64,000 nt of DNA, from positions 434,001 to 498,000 of the forward strand of contig NZ_CP072350.1 of the NCBI RefSeq assembly GCF_018127965.1. Direction: 5' to 3'. This DNA is from Prevotella melaninogenica. GTDB lineage: Bacteria > Bacteroidota > Bacteroidia > Bacteroidales > Bacteroidaceae. A program made the position numbers and the translations under genes. The notes below the pieces were generated by a model. That model was not told the origin of the DNA and searched no databases. It saw nothing but the letters and a program-made list of their open reading frames with translations. This document shows, in pieces, positions 17,733-26,691 of this stretch. The number at the start of each line of letters is the position of its first letter. Within the stretch, counting starts at the first letter, position 1.

Positions 17733-18617
17733 TTATTTTACCGTATAAACAGTAGAGGTCAGTTTCATCTTTTCGACATCAAACGTAGTGAGGTAAGAAG
17801 TATCAGCGAAGGCTGTTGAGAGTACGGAGAACCTCTTTATCCCATACAGGTCGCAACCATAAAGCATATAGTTAGCGATATCTGTCGTTGTGAAATAAGG
17901 TGTCATCGGGGTATGTGAGTGCATTACCTCTGTTATCTCTTCACCATTCATTGTTATCGGTTGCTCAAGAAAACTACGATGAAACCTGCGCCAACTGAGT
18001 ATGTTCATATCCTTATCAAAGTCGAAAGCGTAGTCATCACCGATAGGAATCACCCCATGTTTCGTTGTACCATGCAGAAGATAGAGTCTATAACCACCTT
18101 TCTCTAAAGGGAGCAAGTCCCAGTTCAAGCCAGAAGTGTTAGCCAAGAAAATACTATCTCCCTTCTCTTTTATGACCTTACGAGGTGCAATCTGCTTTGC
18201 TTTGAGCTGTTCAATCTCGGTTGGTTTAAGTTTACGTGGTGTGGCAGAACAGACATAGAAACTCGTGTCGTTACTCAAGTGGAGCGTCAGTTCAAAGACA
18301 GTCTGTTCCTTATCAAGGTTAGCAAAGATATAACGCCATGTCAGGTTTCCTTCTTCAAAAGCAGTAGCAGAATTGATTTCCTCTCTCTTAACATTATATT
18401 TCATAAGCGAATCAGTAGCTCGCCACGCCAATTTCTCATAAGTATACAATAACATTCCTTCCGCAAGGATAGAGTCATTGATAGCTTGGAAACGTTCTGG
18501 AGAGGGTGCTGTCAACTTCTTTGGTGCGGTCTGTGCCTTACCATAAATGGAGAAACATAAGAAGAAAAGTACGAACAAGATAGGTTTTGTCTTGGATTTG
18601 TAAAGTGATGTTTTCAT
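17733..18617 (-). CDS. Exported protein of unknown function
   Basis: 294 aa from ATG 18615-18617. The N terminus MKTSLYKSKTKPILFVLFFLCFSIYGKAQ is a clear signal peptide, with cleavage expected after KAQ. The mature part is soluble and mixed alpha/beta, with no transmembrane segment or lipobox. Segments such as ERFQAINDSILAEGMLLYTYEKLAWRATD and HSHTPMTPYFTTTDIANYMLYG look like a conserved Bacteroidota periplasmic protein, but I cannot name the family. It stands alone between repeat-rich spacers, with no obvious promoter of the TAnnTTTG form directly upstream. Confidence 0.8.
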   Translation of the reverse strand: MKTSLYKSKTKPILFVLFFLCFSIYGKAQTAPKKLTAPSPERFQAINDSILAEGMLLYTYEKLAWRATDSLMKYNVKREEINSATAFEEGNLTWRYIFANLDKEQTVFELTLHLSNDTSFYVCSATPRKLKPTEIEQLKAKQIAPRKVIKEKGDSIFLANTSGLNWDLLPLEKGGYRLYLLHGTTKHGVIPIGDDYAFDFDKDMNILSWRRFHRSFLEQPITMNGEEITEVMHSHTPMTPYFTTTDIANYMLYGCDLYGIKRFSVLSTAFADTSYLTTFDVEKMKLTSTVYTVK

Positions 18618-18635
18618 AATAATATTTGTTTAGGA

Positions 18636-18927
18636 GGCCTCACCCCCCAGCTCCCTCTCCTGCAGAGAGGGGAGTGCAGGAAACAATTCGCTTGGGGATG
18701 AAAGCCTTGTTTGGTTTAACTTGCTTGGAGATTAATCCTTATTCGGTTTAATTTGTTTGAGGTTAAAAGCTTTATTCAATCTATTTTACTTGAGATAAAA
18801 AGCTTTAACCGAACTAATTTACCTGAGCTAATCCGCTTTGGGAAAGCATTTCCGTCATTCCCCAGTTTTATAGGGGTATCTCGCATTTCACGCCCCTCCC
18901 TATGGGGGAGGGGACGGGGGAGGGGCT
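18636..18927. repeat. Composite element: type C hairpin ... type A hairpin (inverted)
   Basis: Type C at 18636-18698 (CCCTCTCCTGCAGAGAGGGGA with tail AACAATTCGCTTGGGGA) and inverted type A at 18870-18927 (TAGGGGTATCTCGCATTTC then the hairpin) are the same pair found at 28347-28530 and 41061-41214. In this copy the spacer has expanded into about five degenerate units of 33 bp (18688-18855) with GCTTGGGGATNAAAGC and TTCGGTTTAA words. Confidence 0.7.
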
Positions 18928-18970
18928 GGTTGGCTGGTTGTTTGGTTGTTTGGTTTTGTTGTGTTGGGCT

Positions 18971-20668
18971 TTACTCCTCCATCAACTTCCTATATCTACC
19001 CTTCTTAATCTCCTCATTGCCCAATCGGCGTGCCTTATTGATTTCATAATCAGAGAATCCACCTTCAAAGTAGACAACTTCACCGTTACCCTCAAAGGCA
19101 AGGATGTGGGTACAGATACGGTCGAGGAACCAACGGTCGTGGCTGATGACAACCGCACAACCAGCGAATGCCTCAAGACCTTCCTCTAAGGCACGGAGTG
19201 TGTTCACGTCGATATCGTTGGTAGGCTCATCGAGGAGGAGGACGTTACCTTCCTGCTTCAATGCCATAGCCAACTGAAGACGGTTGCGCTCACCACCAGA
19301 GAGTACTGAACAAAGCTTGCTCTGGTCGGTTCCTGAGAAGTTGAAACGTGAGAGATAAGCACGTGAATTGACATCACGTCCACCCATACGAATCGTCTCA
19401 TTGCCCTGTGATACTACGTCATATACCGTCTTGTTAGGGTCGATATCCTTGTGCTGCTGGTCAACATAAGCAAGTTTAACGGTCTCGCCCACCTCGAATG
19501 TACCGCCATCAGCCTGCTCCAAGCCCATGATAAGGCGGAAGAGCGTTGTCTTACCCGCACCGTTAGGACCGATAACACCTACGATGCCGTTAGGAGGCAA
19601 CATGAAGTTGAGGTCGTTGAAGAGTACCTTCTCACCGAAAGCCTTCTTTACGTGCTGTGCTTCGATAACCTTATTACCCAAGCGTGGACCGTTAGGAATA
19701 AAGATTTCGAGCTTCTCCTCACGCTGTTTCTGCTCCTCGTTGAGCATCTGTTCGTAAGAGTTCAGACGCGCCTTACCCTTTGCCTGACGAGCCTTTGGTG
19801 CCATGCGCACCCACTCCAACTCACGCTCCAAAGTCTTGCGACGCTTAGAAGCCGACTTCTCTTCCTGCTCCATGCGCTTTGTCTTCTGATCAAGCCATGA
19901 TGAGTAGTTGCCCTTCCATGGAATACCCTCGCCACGGTCGAGCTCAAGAATCCACTCGCTCACATCGTCCAAGAAGTAACGGTCGTGAGTAACAGCGATA
20001 ACAGTACCCTCATACTGCTGCAAATGCTGCTCCAACCAGTCGATACTCTCAGCATCAAGGTGGTTGGTAGGCTCATCGAGCAACAACACATCTGGCTTCT
20101 GAAGGAGCAGACGGCAGAGTGCAACACGACGACGCTCACCTCCAGAGAGGTTGGTCACTGGCAAATCACCCTTAGGACAACGCAGTGCATCCATCGCCCT
20201 TTCGAGTCGTGAATCAATGTTCCAGGCGTCCGTTGCATCGATAATATCCTGCAACTCAGCCTGACGCTGCATCAGCTTGTCCATCTTGTCAGCATCAGAG
20301 TAATACTCCTCCAAGCCGAACTTTACGTTGATATCGTCGTATTCCTTCAGTGCATCATAGATATGTTGCACACCCTCCATAACATTCTCCTTCACGGTCT
20401 TCGCCTCATCGAGTGGTGGATCCTGTGGCAGATAACCCACTGAATAGCCCGGACTCCATACCACTTCGCCCTCTGTTGGTTCCACAAGACCAGCGATAAT
20501 CTTCATCAGCGTAGACTTACCTGCGCCGTTCAGACCAATAATACCTATCTTTGCACCATAGAAGAACGAGAGGTAAATGTTCTTCAGAATCTGTTTCTGG
20601 TTCTGTGGGATAATCTTCGATACACCCACCATTGAGAAGATAATCTTCTTGTCGTCTACTGTTGCCAT
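18971..20668 (-). CDS. ettA: ABC-F protein EttA (energy-dependent translational throttle)
   Basis: 565 aa, cytosolic, no membrane segments. Two ABC ATPase cassettes are present: Walker A GLNGAGKS (residues 45-52) and GPNGAGKT; signatures NLSGGERRRVALCRLL and VLSGGERNRLQLAMAL; Walker B LLLDEPTNHLDAES and LLLDEPTNDIDVNT. Between them lies the P-site tRNA interaction linker (residues about 240-320, rich in Arg and Lys). Length and the N-terminal IIFSMVGVSKIIPQNQKQIL match EttA, which binds the ribosomal E site and couples translation initiation to ATP/ADP ratio. ATG 20666-20668; own promoter at 20693-20725. Confidence 0.95.
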   Translation of the reverse strand: MATVDDKKIIFSMVGVSKIIPQNQKQILKNIYLSFFYGAKIGIIGLNGAGKSTLMKIIAGLVEPTEGEVVWSPGYSVGYLPQDPPLDEAKTVKENVMEGVQHIYDALKEYDDINVKFGLEEYYSDADKMDKLMQRQAELQDIIDATDAWNIDSRLERAMDALRCPKGDLPVTNLSGGERRRVALCRLLLQKPDVLLLDEPTNHLDAESIDWLEQHLQQYEGTVIAVTHDRYFLDDVSEWILELDRGEGIPWKGNYSSWLDQKTKRMEQEEKSASKRRKTLERELEWVRMAPKARQAKGKARLNSYEQMLNEEQKQREEKLEIFIPNGPRLGNKVIEAQHVKKAFGEKVLFNDLNFMLPPNGIVGVIGPNGAGKTTLFRLIMGLEQADGGTFEVGETVKLAYVDQQHKDIDPNKTVYDVVSQGNETIRMGGRDVNSRAYLSRFNFSGTDQSKLCSVLSGGERNRLQLAMALKQEGNVLLLDEPTNDIDVNTLRALEEGLEAFAGCAVVISHDRWFLDRICTHILAFEGNGEVVYFEGGFSDYEINKARRLGNEEIKKGRYRKLMEE

Positions 20669-20692
20669 TTATTCTTTCGTTTGTTTTGTAGG

Positions 20693-20725
20693 CAAAGATA
20701 ATGAAAATAATTCATATTGGCAAAT
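20693..20725 (-). promoter_or_regulatory. Promoter of ettA
   Basis: On the minus strand TATCTTTG (20693-20700), with TTTGCC about 20 bases upstream, 25 bases before the ATG. Confidence 0.6.
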
Positions 20726-21066
20726 CAAGACAGAAGGACAGAAGACAGAATGATGGGTGGAAGACATAATGACAAAAGGACAGAAGGTATAATGACAAAA
20801 GAAACAGGAGAAAGGGAAAGCCGGAGGAACAAAGGAACGTTTAACCAAAAATGCGGGTATTAACGTCTAAACATATTGTAGCTTAATGAGATTTGAGTTT
20901 ATTTCATAGACAAGAAGAAATCACTGTAAAAGATTTATATTACTATTCTATTCAAGGACTTGCATTTGTTGGTAACTATCAGCTTCTGCCAAAAGGGGGC
21001 GAATTCAATCCCTTTGAAGTTAGGGTTGTTTAGTTTTTCCCATCAACAAAATACTAATAAAATCAT
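20726..21066. other. Intergenic stretch with GACAGAA-type simple repeats
   Basis: From 20728 to 20800 the words GACAGAAGG and AATGACAAAAGG alternate. The rest is unremarkable AT-rich DNA with no gene seen. Confidence 0.5.
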
Positions 21067-21094
21067 TGATAATTCAGAATAATGTTTACCTTTG
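21067..21094 (+). promoter_or_regulatory. Promoter of the first small membrane protein
   Basis: TACCTTTG at 21087-21094 with TTG at 21067-21069. The leader to the ATG at 21253 is about 150 nt. Confidence 0.55.
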
Positions 21095-21252
21095 CAGGGG
21101 TAATCATTAAAAGGATACGTACGTAACGTGTTGGCAGGCAAATAATAAATGTACGGAGCATTCTCATCTTTACCTACTTACAAATACCCACCCACCAATA
21201 GGAATACTTATCCCTCAAATTAGGAAAGTATTATCTTATAAAACAAGCGAGT

Positions 21253-21510
21253 ATGACAAAACCCCTTTCACCTTACAGATGGCTCGGCTATATGTTTGTT
21301 TGGATGCCAGCGTGCCTATATCTTCTTCAAAAAGGAGAAAAATCTATGGTGTTTATCATCATCCTTTTATTATTAGCAATAGTGATAAATGGTTATTGCG
21401 CATATAAGTTTGCTTTGGAGAAGTGGATATTCTTAGCTATAATGGCATTCGTTGTGGCTATGGTGCTTGACTTTTACCCATTGTTTCTCTATTTTGTAGT
21501 AATGCGGTAA
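21253..21510 (+). CDS. Small membrane protein, paralogue 1
   Basis: 85 aa with three hydrophobic segments (YMFVWMPACLYLL, MVFIIILLLLAIVINGYCAY, WIFLAIMAFVVAMVLDFYPLFLYFVV). It starts MTKPLSPYRWLGYM. It is about 75% identical by eye to the protein at 22227-22496 (shared SPYRWLGYM, VWMPACL, NGYCAY, FALEKW, FVVAMVLDF). No family recognised. The two copies and the diverged one at 21760 form a small tandem family of inner-membrane proteins. The conserved P-Y-R/I-W-L-G opening suggests a shared partner or assembly signal. Confidence 0.75.
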   Translation: MTKPLSPYRWLGYMFVWMPACLYLLQKGEKSMVFIIILLLLAIVINGYCAYKFALEKWIFLAIMAFVVAMVLDFYPLFLYFVVMR

Positions 21511-21759
21511 TCTTGGCGTAACTAAGGATTTATCTGTATACTTTTTCTTTATCAAATTCCTTGCAAAGATACTCACGAAACGAATTATTTATGTATCTTT
21601 GCTGGTGATATTCGATACTTGAATGGTGGTGTAACTTATTGATTAACAATCATAATGACACTGGTTATCCTTTGATTTACCGACTTTTATCAAATAACTA
21701 TTCATGCGTTTTTTATCTCCTTCATTGGGATAGAATTACATTTAAAAACAAAAGTAATT

Positions 21760-21996
21760 ATGGCAAAAAAACCTTTACCATATATATGGCTGGGCTTAGC
21801 TTCTCTTTGGCTTTTAATATGCCCCATTTTCTTTATACATGGATTGGGTTCGTCAGAAGCATGCAACACCTTTTACGCACTGACAATAGCGGTAAATCTT
21901 TTTTGCTCTTATAAATTCGGTGAAGAGAAAGGGATAGCAAAAGGCATATTGTTTTTCGGTTTTGCTATTTTATGTGACATATTTTTTGTATCTTAA
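21760..21996 (+). CDS. Small membrane protein, diverged paralogue 2
   Basis: 78 aa starting MAKKPLPYIWLGLASLWLL, then GSSEACNTFYALTIAVNLFCSYKFGEEKGIAKGILFFGFAILCDIFFV. Three hydrophobic segments sit in the same positions as in its neighbours, with matching landmarks (PLPYIWLG for SPYRWLG, NLFCSYKF for NGYCAYKF, EEKG for LEKW). About 50 bases immediately before its ATG are identical to those before the 22227 gene, so the cluster arose by duplication. A longer frame starting at 21639 is not needed. A -7 box TATCTTTG lies at about 21594-21601. Function unknown. Confidence 0.7.
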   Translation: MAKKPLPYIWLGLASLWLLICPIFFIHGLGSSEACNTFYALTIAVNLFCSYKFGEEKGIAKGILFFGFAILCDIFFVS

Positions 21997-22226
21997 TATT
22001 CTTAATTTTATATGCATTAAGCTGACATAACTAAACGCTACGGAGTTGTTTTCTACATTTCTTATCCCTATTGTTCAATGATATACGAGCTGACGAAATG
22101 GTAAAGAGAAGTAATACCTTCTTTCGCATATCCAACTCTTAAGAATAACGTTAGATTCACCGACTTTATTAAATAACTATTATCTCCTTCATTGGGATAG
22201 AATTACATTTAAAAACAAAAGTAATT

Positions 22227-22496
22227 ATGGAAGAAACTCCTTCACCCTACAGATGGCTCGGCTATATGGTTGTTTGGATGCCAGCGTGTCTACTTCTTCT
22301 TCAAGAAGGAGAAAGATCCGAACTGTTTATCTTCATCCTTTTATTAGTAGCAATAGTGCTCAATGGTTATTGTGCATATAGGTTTGCTTTGGAGAAATGG
22401 ACATTCTTAGCCATACTGGCATTCGTCGTGGCTATGGTACTTGACTTCCTCCCAATTGTTGCCTATTTCGTAATAATAGAAATATTCATGGCGTAA
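22227..22496 (+). CDS. Small membrane protein, paralogue 3
   Basis: 89 aa starting MEETPSPYRWLGYMVVWMPACLLLLQEG. Three hydrophobic segments as in the 21253 gene, with a slightly longer C terminus (VAYFVIIEIFMA). The upstream 50 bases (CTCCTTCATTGGGATAG ... AACAAAAGTAATTATGG) are shared with the 21760 gene, although the protein itself is closest to the 21253 gene. This mixed ancestry indicates recombination within the cluster. No known family; inner-membrane location inferred. Confidence 0.75.
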   Translation: MEETPSPYRWLGYMVVWMPACLLLLQEGERSELFIFILLLVAIVLNGYCAYRFALEKWTFLAILAFVVAMVLDFLPIVAYFVIIEIFMA

Positions 22497-22578
22497 CTAA
22501 CACTTCAGAGTCGTTTCCTACTTTTCTTAGGGTCTTCAGGATTTTGGAGTGATAAGTTTTTCCACTTAAGGTTAGGTT

Positions 22579-22830
22579 TCTGACGAAATGTCACACGGAG
22601 AAAAGGAGAGTACGGAGGATTATTAAAACAAAGCTATGGAAGTCACAGAGGCACCGCCAGTGTATAGAGTGACGGAGCTTGTTTGCCAATTCGATTAGCA
22701 ATTTTATATACAAAGCGTTTATCCCAAAAGTTATCAAGAATCCGTACGCTACACCTCCGTCGCTCTTTGTGCCGTCGGCATCTCCGTAATATTACGTTAC
22801 CTCCGTCCCCTCCGTGACTCTGTGTGCCTA
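22579..22830. repeat. CACGGAG-type inverted element
   Basis: Starts ACGAAATGTCACACGGAG and AAAAGGAGAGTACGGAGG, continues GGAAGTCACAGAGGCACCGC, and ends with the complementary CTCCGTGACTCTGTGTGCC at about 22812-22830. An inverted partial copy lies at 54184-54290 and a short one at 12385-12425. Confidence 0.6.
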
Positions 22831-22899
22831 TTATATAAGACTTTTAGTTTATCACTTCATATTTCGGATGAACCTTTTTTATCACACTTACGCTTTGAA

Positions 22900-23115
22900 T
22901 TTTCCTTACATAACATCGGCGAAAATATCCCTAAAAACAGCCAAAAACAGCCTTTTAGAACGTCTTTGTAACTAACAGCATATCAAGTTATTGCAAACTC
23001 GCATAGCAAGAGGTGCTTAATTGGACTCCAAAATGGCGTTAGTAAGACCCTAAAAGGGCATCTTTTGCAAGCCGAAAGGGCGTCTTTTCAAAGCCAAAAG
23101 ACCATGTGTTGAATT
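22900..23115 (+). repeat. Dispersed ~210-bp element, copy C
   Basis: TTTGTAACTAACAGCATATC, then AGGTGCTTAATTGGACTCC, GGCGTTAGTAAGACCC, AAAAGGGCATCTTTTGCAAG and AAAGGGCGTCTTTTCAAAGC in order. Confidence 0.85.
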
Positions 23116-23163
23116 TTAGAGTATGGAAAATTGTTTACAAATAAGCGCCCCAGTTCCTCCAAA

Positions 23164-23293
23164 ACCTCCCCCAACCCCTCCAAAGGAGGGGAGAAACAAA
23201 TGGGATAATGATTTAAAAACAAAATCAGCCAAGGGACAATCTGGTTTACTTTGTAAATCTTTATCCGTTTGGCACTCCCCTTGGGGGAGGGGC
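23164..23293. repeat. Composite element: two inverted type B hairpins with spacer
   Basis: Type B hairpins at 23164-23202 (plus) and 23268-23293 (minus) around a spacer with AAAACAAAATCAGCC and TTGTAAATCTTTATCCG, homologous to the spacer at 16190-16246. Confidence 0.65.
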
Positions 23294-23480
23294 TGTTTGT
23301 GTCTGTGTTGTCATAATTATGACGTACTGATGAGAACTTCATTCAAATAATTGTGGATTATGAATTGGAATTGTGGAATAGTAGTAATAATAATTATGAA
23401 TTCTGAATTTTGAATTCTGAATTACTATAATTGCTTGTGTGCGTGAACAATACTTCTAATTAAAAAAAAAGAACTTTTCT

Positions 23481-23512
23481 TTTGGTATTTATTGTATAAA
23501 CGACTATATTTG
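23481..23512 (+). promoter_or_regulatory. Promoter of the susC/susD operon
   Basis: TATATTTG at 23505-23512 with TTTGG at 23481-23485, about 20 bases apart. The ATG follows 28 bases downstream. Confidence 0.6.
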
Positions 23513-23540
23513 TAGCACAAAACCTAAATCAATAGAATAT

Positions 23541-26500
23541 ATGTCTAATTTTATGAAAGTAAGTCAGAACCGCAGAAAGCACCCGCCATTTGTAACTGGC
23601 AGCTTAGCTTTCTCTTTTGCACTTGGGTTGATGGCATTTGCACCATCCCCAGTATTAGCCAATGTGGATGCGAACACGAGTATGAGTGTTCAGCAGCAAA
23701 AGCAGAGTATCAATGGTGTAGTGAAAGATGCTAATGGCGACCCAGTCATTGGTGCTTCTATACTGGCAAATGGTACTCCTGTAGGGGTGACCGACATGGA
23801 CGGTCGCTTCTCAGTCTCTGTTGCTCCGGGTACGGAGTTAAAGATTAGTTATGTTGGTTTTGCCACTCAAAGCGTCATGGTGAGAAGTGGTGTGACGAAC
23901 TATAACGTTACTCTGAAGGATGAGAACAGCGCCTTGAGTGAGGTTGTTGTTGTCGGTTATGGTACACAGAAGAAGGCAAACCTCTCTGGTTCTGTTGCAC
24001 AACTCGATAGTAAGGCACTCGAAAACCGCCCTATCTCTAACGTGTCTTCAGGCTTGCAGGGCTTACTGCCAGGTATCACGGTGACCGGAGCTGACGGTGC
24101 ACCGGGTCTTGATAATGGTACGATTCTTGTGCGTGGTGTGGGAACATTGAACTCCGCTTCACCTTATATATTGATTGATGGTGTTGAGGCAGGAACGCTC
24201 AACTCGCTTGATCCAGAGGATATCGCGAGTATCTCAGTCCTGAAGGATGCTTCTTCAGCAGCCATCTATGGTTCAAAAGCATCTAACGGTGTGATTCTGG
24301 TAACTACAAAACGAGGGCAGAATGGTGCGCCAAAGGTTAGTTATTCAGGTTATTTTGGTATTCAGAATGCAACAGCCTTGATGGAAAGGATGAATTCTGC
24401 CGATGCCGCTTACTATTATAATAAGGCATTGGAGCGTAGTGGTAAGGCAGCACGTTTCTCTGATGAAGCGATTAAGAAGTTCCGTGATGGTTCAGATCCT
24501 TACAACTATCCTAATACAGACTGGTATGATCTTGCATTCAAGACAGCTTGGCAAAACCGCCATAACGTGAACATTACAGGTGGTAATGAGTATGTGAAGT
24601 ATCTTGCTTCTGCTGGTTATCTCAAGCAGAGCAGTATTCTTCCTAATGCAGGTCGTGAGCAGTTTAATGGTCGTGCAAACCTTGACATGGTGTTGTCAAA
24701 GCGCATCACTGCCCATCTTAACCTCTCTTATATCCAAAACAACTACCGTGATGCAAGTAGTGCATACGCTGGTGGTAGTAGCGATCAGATTATTCGTCAG
24801 CTGAATATCATCGCTCCTTGGATTGTTTATAAGTATGAAGATGGTACTTATGGTACTGTTTCTGATGGTAACCCAATGGCTTGGTTGGAGTCTGGTATGA
24901 CCGTAAACCGCAACAACCGTAACTTTACGGGTATGATTGGTATTGACTATCAGATTATCAAGGATTTGAAACTGACACTCCAAGGGGCTTACATTGATAA
25001 CTCACAGCGTTATTCTTACTTCCAGAAGTTCATCCAGTATAACCCTAATAAAGCCTCTGACCCTAACAAGTTAGAGATTGCTCACTATGACTGGCATCGC
25101 ACAACTTTCGATGCGTTCCTGAACTATGACAAGTCATTTGCGAAGCACAACTTCAAGGCTATGCTCGGTTGGCATACTGAACGCTATAAGTATTTGCCAG
25201 ACTGGATGTATCGTAAGAACTTCCCTAATAATGAGCTTACTGATATGAACGCTGGTGATGCTTCGACACAGCAGAACGCTGGTAACACTCGCGAGCTGTC
25301 AATGGTGTCATACTTCGGTCGTCTGAATTACGACTATGCTGGTCGTTACCTCTTTGAGGCAAACTTCCGTTCAGATGCTTCTTCACGCTTTGCGGAGGCT
25401 CATCGCTGGGGTTTCTTCCCATCATTCTCTGCTGCATGGCGTATCTCTGAGGAACCATTCATGGAGAGTTCAAAGTCATGGTTGAACAACTTGAAACTGC
25501 GTGCATCATGGGGTCAGTTGGGTAATCAGGATGCTTTGAACGATTACTATCCTTGGATGAACACTTACAACCTCAATGCGAAGTATCCATTTGGTGGACA
25601 GCTCACTCCGGGTTACTATCAGGGTAGCTATCACCTTGAGACTATCTCTTGGGAGCGTTCAACCACATGGGGTGTTGGTCTTGACTTTACCCTCTTCGGT
25701 GGTTTGACTGGTTCGTTGGATTACTACAACCGCAAGACTACAGGTATCATCATGAACGTGTCTGCTCCAGCAGAGTTTGCACTCGGTGCTTACAAGGATA
25801 ATATCGGTGCATTGCGCAATCAGGGTGTTGAGCTTTCATTGGCTTACGCAAAGCAGTTGAACAAGGATTGGACAATCAATGTTGGTGCGAACTTCTCTTA
25901 CAACAAGAATAAGATTCTCTACTTGGGTGAGGGAACCGAATATGTTGTAGATAAGGATAACCGCAACCGCCGTACAGCTATTGGTCAGCAGTACAAGAGC
26001 TATTATATGTACAAGGCAACGGGTAAGTTCTTCAACTCACAGCAGGAGGCTGACGACTTCACAGCGAAGTATGGTAACCCATTCGGACGTAAGTTCATGG
26101 CGGGTGACCTTATCTATGAGGACACAAACGGTGACGATAAGCTCGATTCAAACGACCGTATCTACACCAAGCATACTGATATCCCAGCAATTACCTACGG
26201 CTTCAACCTCGGTGCAACATGGAAGAACGTAGACTTCTCTATGATTTGGCAGGGTGTTGGTGCAGTATCTCATATCTACAATCGTGAGGTACTTGGTGAG
26301 TTCTCTGGTGATGCCAGCCACCCTTCAACACTGTGGAAAGACTCATGGACAGACGACAACCACAATGCTAAGTTGCCACGCGTATTCGAGACAGGAAACA
26401 GCCCAAGTGACATGACTCGTGCTATGTCAACCTTCTGGTTGTGGAACACAGCTTACTTGCGTTTGAAGACTTTGCAGTTGGGTTACACCCTTCCAAAGAG

Positions 26501-26669
26501 TGCGCTCAAAGCTATTGGACTTGAGAAGGTACGTATCTACTATGCAGGTGAAAACCTCCTTACCTTCGATGCATTGCCATTCAATATTGACCCAGAAGTG
26601 ACCAGCGAGCGTGGATCATCTTATCCATTGCTGCGCTCACATTCTATCGGTATCAATATCACATTCTAA
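23541..26669 (+). CDS. SusC-family TonB-dependent outer-membrane transporter
   Basis: 1042 aa. An N-terminal signal segment (GSLAFSFALGLMAFAPSPVLA) is followed by a CarboxypepD_reg-like domain (INGVVKDANGDPVIGASILANG, residues about 55-130), the SusC signature ALSEVVVVGYGTQKKANLSGSV, a plug domain (GLLPGITVTGADG ... ILVRGVGTLNSASPYILIDGVEAG) and a 22-strand barrel ending LLRSHSIGINITF with the terminal aromatic expected of outer-membrane proteins. SusC proteins import oligosaccharides or peptides with their SusD partner, powered by TonB. The partner gene begins 22 bases downstream. No glycosidase or sensor gene adjoins, so the ligand is not predictable; the following M6 protease hints at peptide or glycopeptide. 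Confidence 0.95.
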   Translation: MSNFMKVSQNRRKHPPFVTGSLAFSFALGLMAFAPSPVLANVDANTSMSVQQQKQSINGVVKDANGDPVIGASILANGTPVGVTDMDGRFSVSVAPGTELKISYVGFATQSVMVRSGVTNYNVTLKDENSALSEVVVVGYGTQKKANLSGSVAQLDSKALENRPISNVSSGLQGLLPGITVTGADGAPGLDNGTILVRGVGTLNSASPYILIDGVEAGTLNSLDPEDIASISVLKDASSAAIYGSKASNGVILVTTKRGQNGAPKVSYSGYFGIQNATALMERMNSADAAYYYNKALERSGKAARFSDEAIKKFRDGSDPYNYPNTDWYDLAFKTAWQNRHNVNITGGNEYVKYLASAGYLKQSSILPNAGREQFNGRANLDMVLSKRITAHLNLSYIQNNYRDASSAYAGGSSDQIIRQLNIIAPWIVYKYEDGTYGTVSDGNPMAWLESGMTVNRNNRNFTGMIGIDYQIIKDLKLTLQGAYIDNSQRYSYFQKFIQYNPNKASDPNKLEIAHYDWHRTTFDAFLNYDKSFAKHNFKAMLGWHTERYKYLPDWMYRKNFPNNELTDMNAGDASTQQNAGNTRELSMVSYFGRLNYDYAGRYLFEANFRSDASSRFAEAHRWGFFPSFSAAWRISEEPFMESSKSWLNNLKLRASWGQLGNQDALNDYYPWMNTYNLNAKYPFGGQLTPGYYQGSYHLETISWERSTTWGVGLDFTLFGGLTGSLDYYNRKTTGIIMNVSAPAEFALGAYKDNIGALRNQGVELSLAYAKQLNKDWTINVGANFSYNKNKILYLGEGTEYVVDKDNRNRRTAIGQQYKSYYMYKATGKFFNSQQEADDFTAKYGNPFGRKFMAGDLIYEDTNGDDKLDSNDRIYTKHTDIPAITYGFNLGATWKNVDFSMIWQGVGAVSHIYNREVLGEFSGDASHPSTLWKDSWTDDNHNAKLPRVFETGNSPSDMTRAMSTFWLWNTAYLRLKTLQLGYTLPKSALKAIGLEKVRIYYAGENLLTFDALPFNIDPEVTSERGSSYPLLRSHSIGINITF

Positions 26670-26691
26670 CCGTAAATACCCGATATACATT

